Assembly: GCA_016212665.1 (NCBI GenBank)
Contig: JACREZ010000003.1
Coordinates: 1 to 64,000 of the forward strand
Source: Ignavibacteriota bacterium
Lineage (GTDB): Bacteria; Bacteroidota; Ignavibacteria; UBA10030; SZUA-254
Reading direction: 5' to 3'
DNA: 64,000 nt
A program made the translations under genes and the position numbers. The notes under the pieces were generated by a model. That model saw only the letters and a program-made list of their open reading frames with translations. It did not search any database and was not told the origin of the DNA. Below, piece by piece: positions 33,147-42,710 of the stretch; within the stretch, counting starts at the first letter, position 1, and each line of letters opens with the position of its first letter.

Positions 33147-34265
33147 TAAACTTCGCTCTTTCCAAATAACTTTCTTGCTAAACAAAGCAACAAACGGAAT
33201 AAACACGACATACAATGTAAAATACAACTCAAAAAATAATATGTACTTTAATAAAGAATATTTATTTAATTTCTTCAACAAATTGAACAAATATATAAAG
33301 TCAATTAAGAGTTTTAAAAGAACTATTTGACTAATAAGTATCGAATTAGCTGTGAATAGCCCGACGAGAAGTGCAAAACTTAATGTCCACGTCAGAGAAA
33401 ATATTATGATACCATGAGGAATCATATCCAAACCGCCAATAGCCCATCGTTGCTTTTGTCTGAATAATTGCTTTACAGATGAACATGCTTTGCTTGAAAT
33501 GGTTGCACTTGAGAGTAAAGGAAACTTCAGTTTATATTTTGTTTTGCTAAGAATACTTCGAACAAGTGCATAATCCTCAGTAACACTAAATGGAATTGAA
33601 TAATACCCGCCCGATTGTTCATAAGCCTCTTTCCTCACAGAAATATTATTTCCAATTGCAGTTAGTGGAATCTTCCAGCCTGCTGTACCGGAGGATGTAG
33701 AAAATAGAATAAGCCAATCCAATGCTTGAATTCCTTCAAATGCCTTCGTTGCCTTGAGAGTTGTAAATCCTCCGACAATGCCTGTTTTATCATCAAAATA
33801 TTTTACTGTTTGACGAATCCATTCAGGAGAAACCGTACAATCCGCATCCGTGAACATCAAGATTTCACCTTTGGAAACTTCTATTGCCTGGGTAATTGCG
33901 TTTGTTTTTCCTCTTAGATTTCCTCTTTCAGGTTTTGCCTCTAAACAAATAAGGTTTGGATGAGTCTTAGAAAATTGATTTACTATTTGAAATGTATTAT
34001 CCGATGAGTGGTCACTTATTACAATAATTTCGAGTTTCTTATTTGGGTAATTCAATTGGAACAGCGACTCTACACACTCACCGATATTGTCTTCTTCATT
34101 TCTTGCTGCGACAATAACGGTAACGATTGGTTCATAGTTTATAACCGTTCCGGCATTATTTGCTTTCCATAATCCGATTTGAAGAAATACAAATTCAAGT
34201 GCATAAAGAATTAGCGCTATAAGAAGCAAGGATTCAATTGGAGTCAACATAAAATTGAGTTGCAA
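33144..34265 (-). CDS. Family 2 glycosyltransferase, membrane-bound
   Basis: The protein has 373 residues. After an N-terminal helix comes a GT-A domain with PIVTVIVAARNEEDNIGECV, the metal-binding FTDADCTVSPEWI, a central TEDYAL region and KQLFRQKQRWAIGG (QxxRW), followed by two or three C-terminal helices. This is the layout of processive or lipid-directed GT2 enzymes that use nucleotide sugars at the membrane. The acceptor is unknown. It is divergent from uridine kinase, with no other surface-sugar gene close by. Confidence 0.88.
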   Translation of the reverse strand: MQLNFMLTPIESLLLIALILYALEFVFLQIGLWKANNAGTVINYEPIVTVIVAARNEEDNIGECVESLFQLNYPNKKLEIIVISDHSSDNTFQIVNQFSKTHPNLICLEAKPERGNLRGKTNAITQAIEVSKGEILMFTDADCTVSPEWIRQTVKYFDDKTGIVGGFTTLKATKAFEGIQALDWLILFSTSSGTAGWKIPLTAIGNNISVRKEAYEQSGGYYSIPFSVTEDYALVRSILSKTKYKLKFPLLSSATISSKACSSVKQLFRQKQRWAIGGLDMIPHGIIIFSLTWTLSFALLVGLFTANSILISQIVLLKLLIDFIYLFNLLKKLNKYSLLKYILFFELYFTLYVVFIPFVALFSKKVIWKERSL

Positions 34266-34334
34266 TGTAAGAAATGTGCATCAGCAAAGCAATTGAATCT
34301 TGCAACTACAGCGAGTTTCATTTATATTGGAGCC

Positions 34335-34967
34335 ATGAATGTACATCCTTTAATCATTGGCATCGCAGGAGGTAGTGGCTCTGGAAAAACAACAGTTACT
34401 CATAAAATTCTTGAGCGATTCGAACTGACTGAAGTCGCAGTCTTGAAACATGATTTTTATTATAAAGATATTTCATCGTTCAAAGATAAATCCCTCCATG
34501 AAATAAATTTCGACCATCCTGATTCGCTCGAAACAAGTTTACTCATACAACAACTAAAAACGTTGAAGGGCTGGAATAGTATTGAACAACCTCTTTACGA
34601 TTTTACCACAAGTAAACGGTTGACTGAAGTGACGATTATTCACCCTCGACCTATCATTATCGTAGAAGGGATTTTGATTTTTGTTGAGAAAGAACTTCGT
34701 GATTTAATGGATATTAAAATTTATGTTGATACCGATGCTGATGAACGGTTATTACGCCGTTTACGCCGTGATTTAATCGAACGGGGAAGAACAATTGAAT
34801 CGGTCATGCAACAGTATATTAAGAATGTCAAACCAATGCATCTTGAATTTGTGGAACCGAGCAAACATTGGGCAGATGTTATTATCCCGCGTGGCGGTGA
34901 AAATGCAGTAGCCATTGATATGATTGCTTCAAAAATTAATGGCATGTTAAATTCAACTAAAGACTAA
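34335..34967 (+). CDS. udk: Uridine kinase
   Basis: It phosphorylates uridine and cytidine with ATP or GTP. From ATG at 34335 it has 210 residues, the usual length (E. coli 213); an upstream TTG/ATG extension would overlap the divergent gene and is rejected. Signatures are the P-loop IAGGSGSGKTTV, HDFYYKD, NFDHPDSLETSLL, YDFTTSKRL, IIVEGILIF and the Arg-rich RRLRRDLIERGRT. It precedes the sensor kinase by 11 bases, so both may be co-transcribed. Confidence 0.94.
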   Translation: MNVHPLIIGIAGGSGSGKTTVTHKILERFELTEVAVLKHDFYYKDISSFKDKSLHEINFDHPDSLETSLLIQQLKTLKGWNSIEQPLYDFTTSKRLTEVTIIHPRPIIIVEGILIFVEKELRDLMDIKIYVDTDADERLLRRLRRDLIERGRTIESVMQQYIKNVKPMHLEFVEPSKHWADVIIPRGGENAVAIDMIASKINGMLNSTKD

Positions 34968-34978
34968 TCTTCTTTTTC

Positions 34979-37900
34979 ATGAAATCTCGTTCTACTCCAA
35001 ATCATTCTTCTGAGAATATTAACATTACTGAATTATTGCAAAAAGAAAAATTGCATCAGGCAATGTTGGATATTTCGAATGTAGTAAATACTTCTCAGCA
35101 ACTGCAACAACTCTATACTTCAATTTTTGAACTGCTAAAGAGTTCTCTTCACATTAAGAACTATTACATTGCCTTTCATACACCAAAACAAAATCAAATA
35201 ACCTTCCCGTTTTCTTTTGATGAAAGGTCAAAAGAATTTCTTAGTAGAACTTCCGGGAAATATTTAGAGGAGATCGTTCTTCATGATGCGACGACGTATG
35301 TATGTACACAAGACGATTTTCTAACTTTTATCAATCAAGGAAGGCTTATTGACGACACATTTCCGATGAAAGTTTGGGTTGGGATTCCATTAGTTGTCCA
35401 ACAAACTGTCGTTGGCGTTTTAGCACTCTATGATTATACAAATGAAAAATTATTTGGCAAACATGAACTTGAACTGGCAAAATATGCTGCAACACAAATT
35501 TCGTTCGCACTTGAACGAAAACTTGCTGTCATGGCAATTCAGGAACATGAACTGAACTTACTCGCCCTGTTAGAAAATACTGATGATGCAATTTGGTCAA
35601 TTGATAATGATTATTCAATAGTTACGTACAATTCACAAGCGAAGAATATTTTCCGTAAGATATTCAACATAGAATTAAAAGAGGGTTTGAATTTCAGAGA
35701 TTCAACTCAAACAGAAGAAAAAATGTTCTGGGAGGAAATGTATTCACGTTCGTTCAACAATGAGAGATTTTCTGTAAATCGAAGTTATTTGAATGGCGAA
35801 GATAGACTTGAATTGAATATTTCTTTCAATCCAATTGTTAATGAGCAAAAGATTGTAGCCGGTGTTTCTGTTTTTGTTAAAAACATTACCCAAATTAAAA
35901 GAGAAGAAGAGTTAAAACGTGAGCGAACGGAACTTATTCTAAGAAATCAACGTGTTCTTACCGAACTTGCAAAAAAAGAGTACGATTCACTTGAAACAGC
36001 ATTAAATACAATAATTGTACGCGATGCGCAGACACTGGGAGTAGAACAAGTCAGTATTTGGTCGTTCTCTCAAGACAGGAGAGAAATTCAATGTGAGGCA
36101 TTTGTCAGTCTTACATTCGCGAAATCAATGAAGGGGGTAAAACTCCATTCAAAAAATTATCCAACATATTTCAATGCATTGGAAACTTTGTATGCTGTTG
36201 TGGCAGATGATGCTCGAACAAATTCACTGACAAGTGAATTTACTGATTCGTATCTCATCCCTCATGGAATCACTTCTATGATGGATACGCCAATTCACTT
36301 ACACGGAAAAGTAATTGGTATCGTTTGCCATGAACATATCGGTCCTGCCAGGAAATGGACATTAGAAGAACAGGAATTTGCTACATCGATAGCTGAGTTA
36401 GTTTCTATTGCCTATGAAACTTCAAAAAGAAAGCAGGCGGAAATTGCATTACGCGAAAATGAAGAACGATATAGAATGTTCATTCTTCACAGCACAGAAG
36501 CAATCTGGCGATATGAAATCGAAGAACCGGTTCCCGTCACATTACCGGTCAACGAGCAGATACAAATGTTTTACAAACACGGCTATCTTGCTGAGTGTAA
36601 TGAAGCGATGGCTAAAATGTATGGGTTTGATAACATTGAAGATTTCATTGGGAAGCGATTAGCAGAAACACTTGTTCCGGAAGAGGAACAAAATATCGTA
36701 ATGCTTCGAAAATTAATTGAATCAAATTACAAATTGGAGGATATGGAAACGATAGAATACGACCGGAATGGAAACATAAAATATTTTCTTAATAATCTGG
36801 TTGGTATTGTTGAGAATGGCTATTTGAAGCGTGCATGGGGAACACAACGTGACATAACCGAGCGAAAATCAGCGGAAAACTCTTTGATGAAACTCGGTCA
36901 CGCGTTACGAAGCATCAGTGAGTGCGTTTGCATTACAGATATGGATAATAAAATTATCTTTGTCAATAAAGCATTTACCAAGACATACGAATTTTCTGAA
37001 GAAGAATTATTAGGTCACGATATCGGTCAATTCCATTATTCAGGAAATGGGAGCGGACATGTTCAGGAAATATATGAAATGACACTGAAAGGGGGATGGC
37101 AGGGAGAGGTGATTAATTCTAAAAAAGATGGAACCCTATTTACAAGTTTTCTTTCGACTTCTATTATTCGGGACGAAAAGGGTGTTCCGATTGCTTTAAT
37201 AGGAGTATCGAATAACATTGAAGAAAGGAAAAAATCAGAAAAATTAATTAAAGAAAGTGAGCAACGATTCAGAGTCCTCACGGAAACAGTTGAATCAGCA
37301 ATCATCATTTACCAAAACGAGAAATATGTCTACGCGAATCCGGCGGCAGAGCGCTTGCTGGGTTATTCAATGGAAGAATTACTCGGTATGAATTTTTGGG
37401 ATGTCGTTCATCCGGATTTCAAAGAACTCATTCGGCAGCGAGGTTTAGCGCGGCAACGTGGCGAAAAAATTCCTCCCCGATACGAATTCAAAATTCTCTC
37501 GAAAAATGGTGTTGAACGATGGATTGATTTCACGGCGGCTGTTATTAATTATCAAGGGCTACAGGCTGTATTAGGAACAGCATTCGATATTACTGAACGA
37601 AAGCGTGCTGAGCAATTGCAAAGTGCAGTGTATCGTATCGCACAGGCGGCTGAAGGAGCTCCTGACTTAAAAGAATTATTCAAGGCGGTTCACTCAATTG
37701 TAGCCGAGGTTATGTATGCAAAGAATTTTTACATTGCATTATATGATGATGAGACAAATACTGTTAGTTTCCCATATTATGTAGATGAAGAAGATGAACC
37801 GCCACAACCACAACAAGCAGGACGAGGTTTAACTGAATATGTTTTACGAACCGGCAAATCACACCTATCAACACTTGAAGACCATGAAAACTTAGTGCAG

Positions 37901-39994
37901 TTGGGCGAAATTGAGAGCATCGGTTCTTTATCCCCGATTTGGCTTGGTGTACCGTTAATCATCGGGAAGAAAACAATTGGCATAATGACGGTTCAACATT
38001 ATTCTGATCCCAAAACCTATGGCGAGACAGAGCGACAAATGTTGGAGTACGTTTCGACTCAAGTAGCGAAAGCAATCGAACAAAAAAAGACGGAAGATTT
38101 ATTACGGACGAACGAACGACGATTCAGGACCCTCATTGAAAATAGTTCCGATGTCGTTGTCATGCTGGATAAACAAGGAAGGATATTGTACGAAAGCCCT
38201 GCGATATTTCAAGTGTTAGGCTTTACGGCTGAATCCCGAATCGGGAAATCAATTTTTGAAAAGATTAATCCGGATGACCTTCAAGATTTGAAACGAATTT
38301 ATCAGGAACTCCTTGAACAGCCCCATCAATCTGCTTCGTCAACCTTTCGTGTTTCTCATGTTAATGGAACCTGGCGATGGATTGAGGCTATCGCCACAAA
38401 TTTTTTATTTGACCCGAACATTCAGGCAATCGTTTCGAACTATCGTGATGTTACAGAGAGAAAAAATGCTGTCGAATCATTGAGGGATTCCGAGGAGAAA
38501 TTCAGAAGTTTGTTTGAAAGTGCTACGGATGCAATTTTTACTGTTTCGCTTCAAGGCATATTTACTTCTCTCAATCCCGCTTTTGAGAAAATCACCGGTT
38601 GGAAATGTTCGGAGTGGCTTGGTAAGTCATTCAACACCATACTTCATCAGGAAGATTTGCCATTAGCGAACAGATTGTTTCAGGAAACAGTCAGCGAAAA
38701 ACCTCATCCGGCATATGAACTCAGAATTAAAACAAAAAACGATGATTATTTTGTCAGCGAAATAACCACAACTCCCCGACGCCAGAACAACCAAATCATT
38801 GGAATACTTGGTATCGCACGTGATATAACAGAGCGAAAAAAGATGGAAGAGGAAATCCGTTACATTCAAAAAATGGAAAGTATCGGAATTCTTGCTGGAG
38901 GTGTCGCCCACGATTTCAATAATATTTTGGCAATTATTAATGCCTACACAGGTTCGATTAAACTTTCTGAAAATCTGCCGACACCATTACTCCATAACAT
39001 TGAAATAATTGAAAAGACAGTACGAAGAGGTGCTCGTGTTGTTCAGCAATTACTGACATTGGCTCGAAAGACAGAATCATTTTTTAGTATTATAACAGTT
39101 GACCCGATAATCGATGAATTATCAAAGTTGCTTCATGAAACATTTCCGAAAACAATTACTTTTCAAAGTGATATCAAACAGAAAGATGTTTCAATTGCAG
39201 CTGACAATAACCAGATATATCAAGTTCTCTTAAATCTTTGTTTGAATGCACGCGATGCCATGCCATTGGGAGGTAGTCTAACTATTGCGACAGAAATTAC
39301 TTCATCGGAAATTGTACAAGAACTATTTCCTGAAGCGACGGGCGAACGGTATCTGAAAATTTCCGTGGCTGACACGGGAACAGGTATTGATGAGAAAACA
39401 AAACATCGAATTTTTGACCCATTCTTCACAACGAAGGAACGTGGACAGGGAACAGGACTCGGATTATCTGTGGTTTTTGGAATCATCGAAAATCACAAAG
39501 GATTTATTAATGTTGAAACTGAACTTAACAAAGGAACGACATTCAATATCTTTCTACCTTTGCCTGAACATCTTCCTGGCGATGATGTACTTGCCTCTCA
39601 AGTTGAAACTGTAGCGAAAGGTGGAAACGAAACACTTCTTTTGGTAGAAGATGAAGTTCCACTTCTTGAATTAATGTCAAATATTTTAGAGGGATACGGT
39701 TATAAAATTATTCCTGCATTCGATGGAGAAGAAGCCGTTCAGATATTTGCTGAACGTAATGAAGAAATTAAGTTAGTGCTCACAGATATGGGATTACCAA
39801 AACTTGGTGGTTTCGAGGCATTTCAGCAAATTAAAGGCATTCGTTCGGATGTGAAGATAATTCTTGCAAGCGGGTATCTTGATACAAAAGTGCGCGCTCA
39901 AATGATCGAGGCAGGTGCAGATGATTTTGTACAAAAGCCATATGATGTTCTTGAAATTGTTACTCGCATTAGAGAAATCCTTGATAGGAGATAA
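34979..39994 (+). CDS. Soluble hybrid histidine kinase with 3 GAF and 6 PAS domains
   Basis: The protein has 1671 residues and no membrane segment. Order: GAF (28-190), PAS (192-308), GAF (325-485), PAS (490-635), PAS (637-755), PAS (758-880), GAF (880-1035), PAS (1043-1165), PAS (1168-1292), HisKA with phospho-acceptor H1311 in GGVAHDFNNIL, HATPase (NARDA near 1423, DTGTGID near 1465, GTGLGLSVV) and a C-terminal receiver (1552-1668) with phospho-Asp D1603 in LTDMGLPKLGG. It lies just before the NtrC-type regulator, its likely partner; the attached receiver may act as phosphate sink. Signals are presumably cytosolic (redox, gas or small ligand), unproven. Confidence 0.92.
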   Translation: MKSRSTPNHSSENINITELLQKEKLHQAMLDISNVVNTSQQLQQLYTSIFELLKSSLHIKNYYIAFHTPKQNQITFPFSFDERSKEFLSRTSGKYLEEIVLHDATTYVCTQDDFLTFINQGRLIDDTFPMKVWVGIPLVVQQTVVGVLALYDYTNEKLFGKHELELAKYAATQISFALERKLAVMAIQEHELNLLALLENTDDAIWSIDNDYSIVTYNSQAKNIFRKIFNIELKEGLNFRDSTQTEEKMFWEEMYSRSFNNERFSVNRSYLNGEDRLELNISFNPIVNEQKIVAGVSVFVKNITQIKREEELKRERTELILRNQRVLTELAKKEYDSLETALNTIIVRDAQTLGVEQVSIWSFSQDRREIQCEAFVSLTFAKSMKGVKLHSKNYPTYFNALETLYAVVADDARTNSLTSEFTDSYLIPHGITSMMDTPIHLHGKVIGIVCHEHIGPARKWTLEEQEFATSIAELVSIAYETSKRKQAEIALRENEERYRMFILHSTEAIWRYEIEEPVPVTLPVNEQIQMFYKHGYLAECNEAMAKMYGFDNIEDFIGKRLAETLVPEEEQNIVMLRKLIESNYKLEDMETIEYDRNGNIKYFLNNLVGIVENGYLKRAWGTQRDITERKSAENSLMKLGHALRSISECVCITDMDNKIIFVNKAFTKTYEFSEEELLGHDIGQFHYSGNGSGHVQEIYEMTLKGGWQGEVINSKKDGTLFTSFLSTSIIRDEKGVPIALIGVSNNIEERKKSEKLIKESEQRFRVLTETVESAIIIYQNEKYVYANPAAERLLGYSMEELLGMNFWDVVHPDFKELIRQRGLARQRGEKIPPRYEFKILSKNGVERWIDFTAAVINYQGLQAVLGTAFDITERKRAEQLQSAVYRIAQAAEGAPDLKELFKAVHSIVAEVMYAKNFYIALYDDETNTVSFPYYVDEEDEPPQPQQAGRGLTEYVLRTGKSHLSTLEDHENLVQLGEIESIGSLSPIWLGVPLIIGKKTIGIMTVQHYSDPKTYGETERQMLEYVSTQVAKAIEQKKTEDLLRTNERRFRTLIENSSDVVVMLDKQGRILYESPAIFQVLGFTAESRIGKSIFEKINPDDLQDLKRIYQELLEQPHQSASSTFRVSHVNGTWRWIEAIATNFLFDPNIQAIVSNYRDVTERKNAVESLRDSEEKFRSLFESATDAIFTVSLQGIFTSLNPAFEKITGWKCSEWLGKSFNTILHQEDLPLANRLFQETVSEKPHPAYELRIKTKNDDYFVSEITTTPRRQNNQIIGILGIARDITERKKMEEEIRYIQKMESIGILAGGVAHDFNNILAIINAYTGSIKLSENLPTPLLHNIEIIEKTVRRGARVVQQLLTLARKTESFFSIITVDPIIDELSKLLHETFPKTITFQSDIKQKDVSIAADNNQIYQVLLNLCLNARDAMPLGGSLTIATEITSSEIVQELFPEATGERYLKISVADTGTGIDEKTKHRIFDPFFTTKERGQGTGLGLSVVFGIIENHKGFINVETELNKGTTFNIFLPLPEHLPGDDVLASQVETVAKGGNETLLLVEDEVPLLELMSNILEGYGYKIIPAFDGEEAVQIFAERNEEIKLVLTDMGLPKLGGFEAFQQIKGIRSDVKIILASGYLDTKVRAQMIEAGADDFVQKPYDVLEIVTRIREILDRR

Positions 39995-40031
39995 CGAATA
40001 ATTAGTAGTTAAAGAAAATCGTGTAGAAATT

Positions 40032-41414
40032 ATGATTGATAAAAAAATATATCATGTACTTATAGTTGATGATGAAGCAGAAATCAGGAAACTGCTGGGA
40101 GAGGGTATCCGGTACCTGGGATACTCTGTTTCGGTAGCGGTTGATGGAGCCGATGCTATTAACTTAGTGAACAGTAACCATTTCGATATTGTGATACTTG
40201 ATGTCGAGATGCCACGTGTGGATGGATTAGAGGTATTGCAACATATAAAAGAACATTCACCATGGACTGAAGTCATTATGCTCACTGGTGTGAAAGATAT
40301 TCGTATCGCTGTCTCTGCTATCAAACTTGGCGCTTCCGATTACTTAACGAAGCCTACATCGTTCGATGAATTGGAAATTGTTATTGAGAAATGTCTTCGA
40401 CAGAAATCTCTTCGTACCTCTACTTTTCTAATGCAACGCTCTCTTGATAAGGCTTGTCTCTTTGATGCTGTTGTCGGTAATAGTGAACCGTGGCTCGCAC
40501 TTCTTGAAAAAGCGAAACGGTTTGCAGATGACGATTATCTAATTCACATAGAAGGAGAATCAGGAACCGGAAAGGAAGTACTTGCACATTATATTCATAC
40601 ACAAAGCCGAAGAAAAGAACATCCGTTCGTTATGGTTGATTGTGGTGTTCTTCATAGTACATTGATAGAGTCTGAATTATTCGGGCATATTAAAGGTTCA
40701 TTTACAGGAGCAGACACAAATAAGGAAGGATTGGTTGAAATCGCACAGGGCGGAACTCTCTTTCTGGATGAAATCGGACATATTGATTTAACATTTCAAC
40801 AAAAACTGTTGAAGTTTGTTGAGACAAAAACGTACCGGCGGGTTGGAGATACAGCAACACGAACAGTTGATGTGAGAATAATTACGGCTACAAATAAAAA
40901 CCTTGCAGAGGAAGTTCGTGTTCAGCAATTCAGAAATGACCTATGGTACAGATTGAACGTTATGAAGTTAGAAATTCCTCCTCTACGTAGCCGACGTTCC
41001 GATATCAAACTTTTTGCAGAATATTTTCTTGATAAGTTTAAAAAACTACAACAACCGAAGAAATTAACAGAAGAAGCCCTAACCGCGTTAGAACGATATC
41101 AGTGGCCCGGAAATGTTCGTGAATTACAATCAACTATACAACGTGCAATAGCCCTCTCCGGTGATGATTTCATAACGATAGAAGACCTCGCAATTGAACC
41201 CAATATCTCTATTCATGTTTCTGACAAATTCGATTCCAACGTTTTACATACCGCTTTAATTTCACTTGCCGAGAGTGAAAACAAACATATTCAATTCGTT
41301 CTTCATTCAGTTGACTGGAATATTTCTCAAGCCGCCAAGATTCTCCAAATTGGGAGAAACACGCTTTATGCAAAAATGAAAGAATATGGAATTGAACATA
41401 TTGTATCTAAATAG
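40032..41414 (+). CDS. NtrC-family sigma-54-dependent response regulator
   Basis: It has 460 residues: a receiver with D57 (IVILDVEMPRVDG) and DDE at 13-15, an AAA+ domain with Walker A GESGTGK (175-181), an intact sigma-54 loop GSFTGA (222-227), Walker B GGTLFLDEIG (240-249), and a C-terminal Fis helix-turn-helix (NISQAAKILQIGRNTLYAKM). It is therefore competent to activate sigma-54 promoters. It follows the hybrid kinase by 37 bases. A sigma-54-like promoter and a perfect inverted repeat lie just downstream, before the ABC exporter genes, its probable targets. Confidence 0.95.
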   Translation: MIDKKIYHVLIVDDEAEIRKLLGEGIRYLGYSVSVAVDGADAINLVNSNHFDIVILDVEMPRVDGLEVLQHIKEHSPWTEVIMLTGVKDIRIAVSAIKLGASDYLTKPTSFDELEIVIEKCLRQKSLRTSTFLMQRSLDKACLFDAVVGNSEPWLALLEKAKRFADDDYLIHIEGESGTGKEVLAHYIHTQSRRKEHPFVMVDCGVLHSTLIESELFGHIKGSFTGADTNKEGLVEIAQGGTLFLDEIGHIDLTFQQKLLKFVETKTYRRVGDTATRTVDVRIITATNKNLAEEVRVQQFRNDLWYRLNVMKLEIPPLRSRRSDIKLFAEYFLDKFKKLQQPKKLTEEALTALERYQWPGNVRELQSTIQRAIALSGDDFITIEDLAIEPNISIHVSDKFDSNVLHTALISLAESENKHIQFVLHSVDWNISQAAKILQIGRNTLYAKMKEYGIEHIVSK

Positions 41415-41435
41415 TGCTGACGTTCGTCGATTGTA

Positions 41436-41600
41436 CTATTTATGAACACTGTTCGCGCTCGGAACGATTCCTATTTCAAGGATTCTATTTTTTCCTCCTT
41501 GAATAAATGAGTTCAATGAAGTTTCAGTGGCATCAACTTTGTAATATTTCTCTTCAGGAGTGATTTTCTTAGCAATGTGAATTAGTGAACTGCGACAAAA
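41436..41600 (-). pseudogene. Possible gene remnant (C-terminal fragment)
   Basis: On the minus strand a frame reads IHIAKKITPEEKYYKV, ATETSLNSFIQGGKNRIL and EIGIVPSANSVHK before a stop. It looks protein-like, but has no start codon after the terminator hairpin at 41606 and matches no family that I know. I regard it as a possible decayed end of a lost gene. With the hairpins and promoter listed below, this accounts for the 414-base gap before the ABC genes. Confidence 0.25.
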
Positions 41601-41605
41601 CAAAA

Positions 41606-41635
41606 AGCGTCCGTGATTACGGACGCTTTTTTTTT
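41606..41635. terminator. Terminator after the NtrC-type regulator
   Basis: AGCGTCCGT gatt ACGGACGCT has 9-bp perfect arms and is followed by TTTTTTTT; a run of A precedes it, so it may act in both directions. It isolates the regulator operon from the ABC operon. Confidence 0.88.
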
Positions 41636-41644
41636 GCCTTGAAT

Positions 41645-41679
41645 TGTTCAATGATAGAACAACGTTCTATCATTGAACA
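41645..41679. promoter_or_regulatory. Perfect 16-bp inverted repeat, probable enhancer site
   Basis: TGTTCAATGATAGAAC and GTTCTATCATTGAACA are exact reverse complements separated by AAC. No T-tract follows, so it is not a second terminator. Its centre (41662) lies about 105 bases upstream of the -12 element of the sigma-54-like promoter, the usual distance of an upstream activator sequence for NtrC-type proteins. Confidence 0.65.
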
Positions 41680-41751
41680 TATCCTTTATACAGTATTTGA
41701 ATACAAACATCTTTTCTCGAACAAATAAGCCACTATTATTTTATTTTCAGA

Positions 41752-41768
41752 TGGCACAAGTGTTGAAT
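41752..41768 (+). promoter_or_regulatory. Sigma-54-like (-24/-12) promoter of the ABC operon
   Basis: TGGCAC AAGTG TTGAAT fits the TGGCACG-N4-TTGCA pattern, with GG at 41753-41754 and the -12 dinucleotide read as GA at 41765-41766 instead of GC. The spacing of ten bases is exact. It lies 61 bases before the ABC ATPase start. Confidence 0.6.
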
Positions 41769-41828
41769 GGTTTTAACAAAAACAATGAATAAACAACACT
41801 AATCATAAATAATTCTGTTGAGGGTATT

Positions 41829-42710
41829 ATGAGATTAATTGCTGAAAATATTAGCAAAGTCTATCAGAAGAAATTTTGGGGACTGAAAGACTTTAGTATG
41901 GACATAGATTCCAAGCGAATAGGAATTCTGGGTCCGTATGGGTCGGGTAAATCCACGTTAGTTCACATCTTAACTACTGTAACAAAGCCAACAAAGGGAA
42001 CCGTAACTCTGAACGGTACCGATATTTCTCAATCACCGGATGAATTGCGTTCGCATTTGGGGTACATGCCACAAAACTTCGGAGTATATTCGACGTTGAC
42101 TGCACTTGAGTATTTGGAATATATTGCCGCATTAAAAGGAAAAAATAGAAAATTCAATCACGACAATATTATTGAACTGATGGAGTTGATGAAACTAACC
42201 GAAGTGAGAAAACAAATATTGGGTACTCTTTCACCGGGGATGCGGCAAAATTTAGGCATCGCCCAGATGTTCTTAAATGACCCAAAACTATTTGTCGTTG
42301 ATGAATTATCCGACGAACTTCTTCCTGAAGAACGCCATGATGTTTTGAGAATTTTATCTGAGCGTTCTCAAGGAAAATTATTGTTCATCACAACCGAAAG
42401 AGCATCAGACTTAGAAGGCTTGGTTGATGAAATATATATCTTGTCAAACGGTTCCTTGTTAACAAAAACAACTCCTGATGAAATGAAACAGATTGTCAAA
42501 GGAAAAGTTTGGGAGATGACAGTTCCCAACTCACAATTATCAGCCGTACGCAGACGATTTTTCACCGTAGGGCTGGAACATACACGACAAGGAGACACGA
42601 TAAGAGTAATTTCGGATGAATCACCGGGAGAGAGCGCACTTAACGTAACACCCACGCTCAATGATGTTTACCAATATGTTCTTCATATCTGGAAAGGAAG
42701 CATCCAATGA
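41829..42710 (+). CDS. ABC transporter ATP-binding protein with degenerate motifs
   Basis: The protein has 293 residues. Walker A is GPYGSGKST (intact) and the Q-loop region is GYMPQNFGVYSTLTALEYLE; the signature is LSPGMRQ instead of LSGGMRQ, and Walker B reads LFVVDELSDEL where VDEPT is normal. The C-terminal part resembles the accessory domain of ABC-2 drug, antibiotic or gliding-type exporters. GAGGG lies 5 bases before the ATG. It overlaps the permease gene by 4 bases. Weakened catalytic motifs may mean slow ATPase activity or a need for a partner; inference only. Confidence 0.85.
   Translation: MRLIAENISKVYQKKFWGLKDFSMDIDSKRIGILGPYGSGKSTLVHILTTVTKPTKGTVTLNGTDISQSPDELRSHLGYMPQNFGVYSTLTALEYLEYIAALKGKNRKFNHDNIIELMELMKLTEVRKQILGTLSPGMRQNLGIAQMFLNDPKLFVVDELSDELLPEERHDVLRILSERSQGKLLFITTERASDLEGLVDEIYILSNGSLLTKTTPDEMKQIVKGKVWEMTVPNSQLSAVRRRFFTVGLEHTRQGDTIRVISDESPGESALNVTPTLNDVYQYVLHIWKGSIQ

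Noticed and set aside
34260-34334. Upstream extension of uridine kinase
   Set aside because: It would overlap the divergent glycosyltransferase gene and add residues outside the family length.
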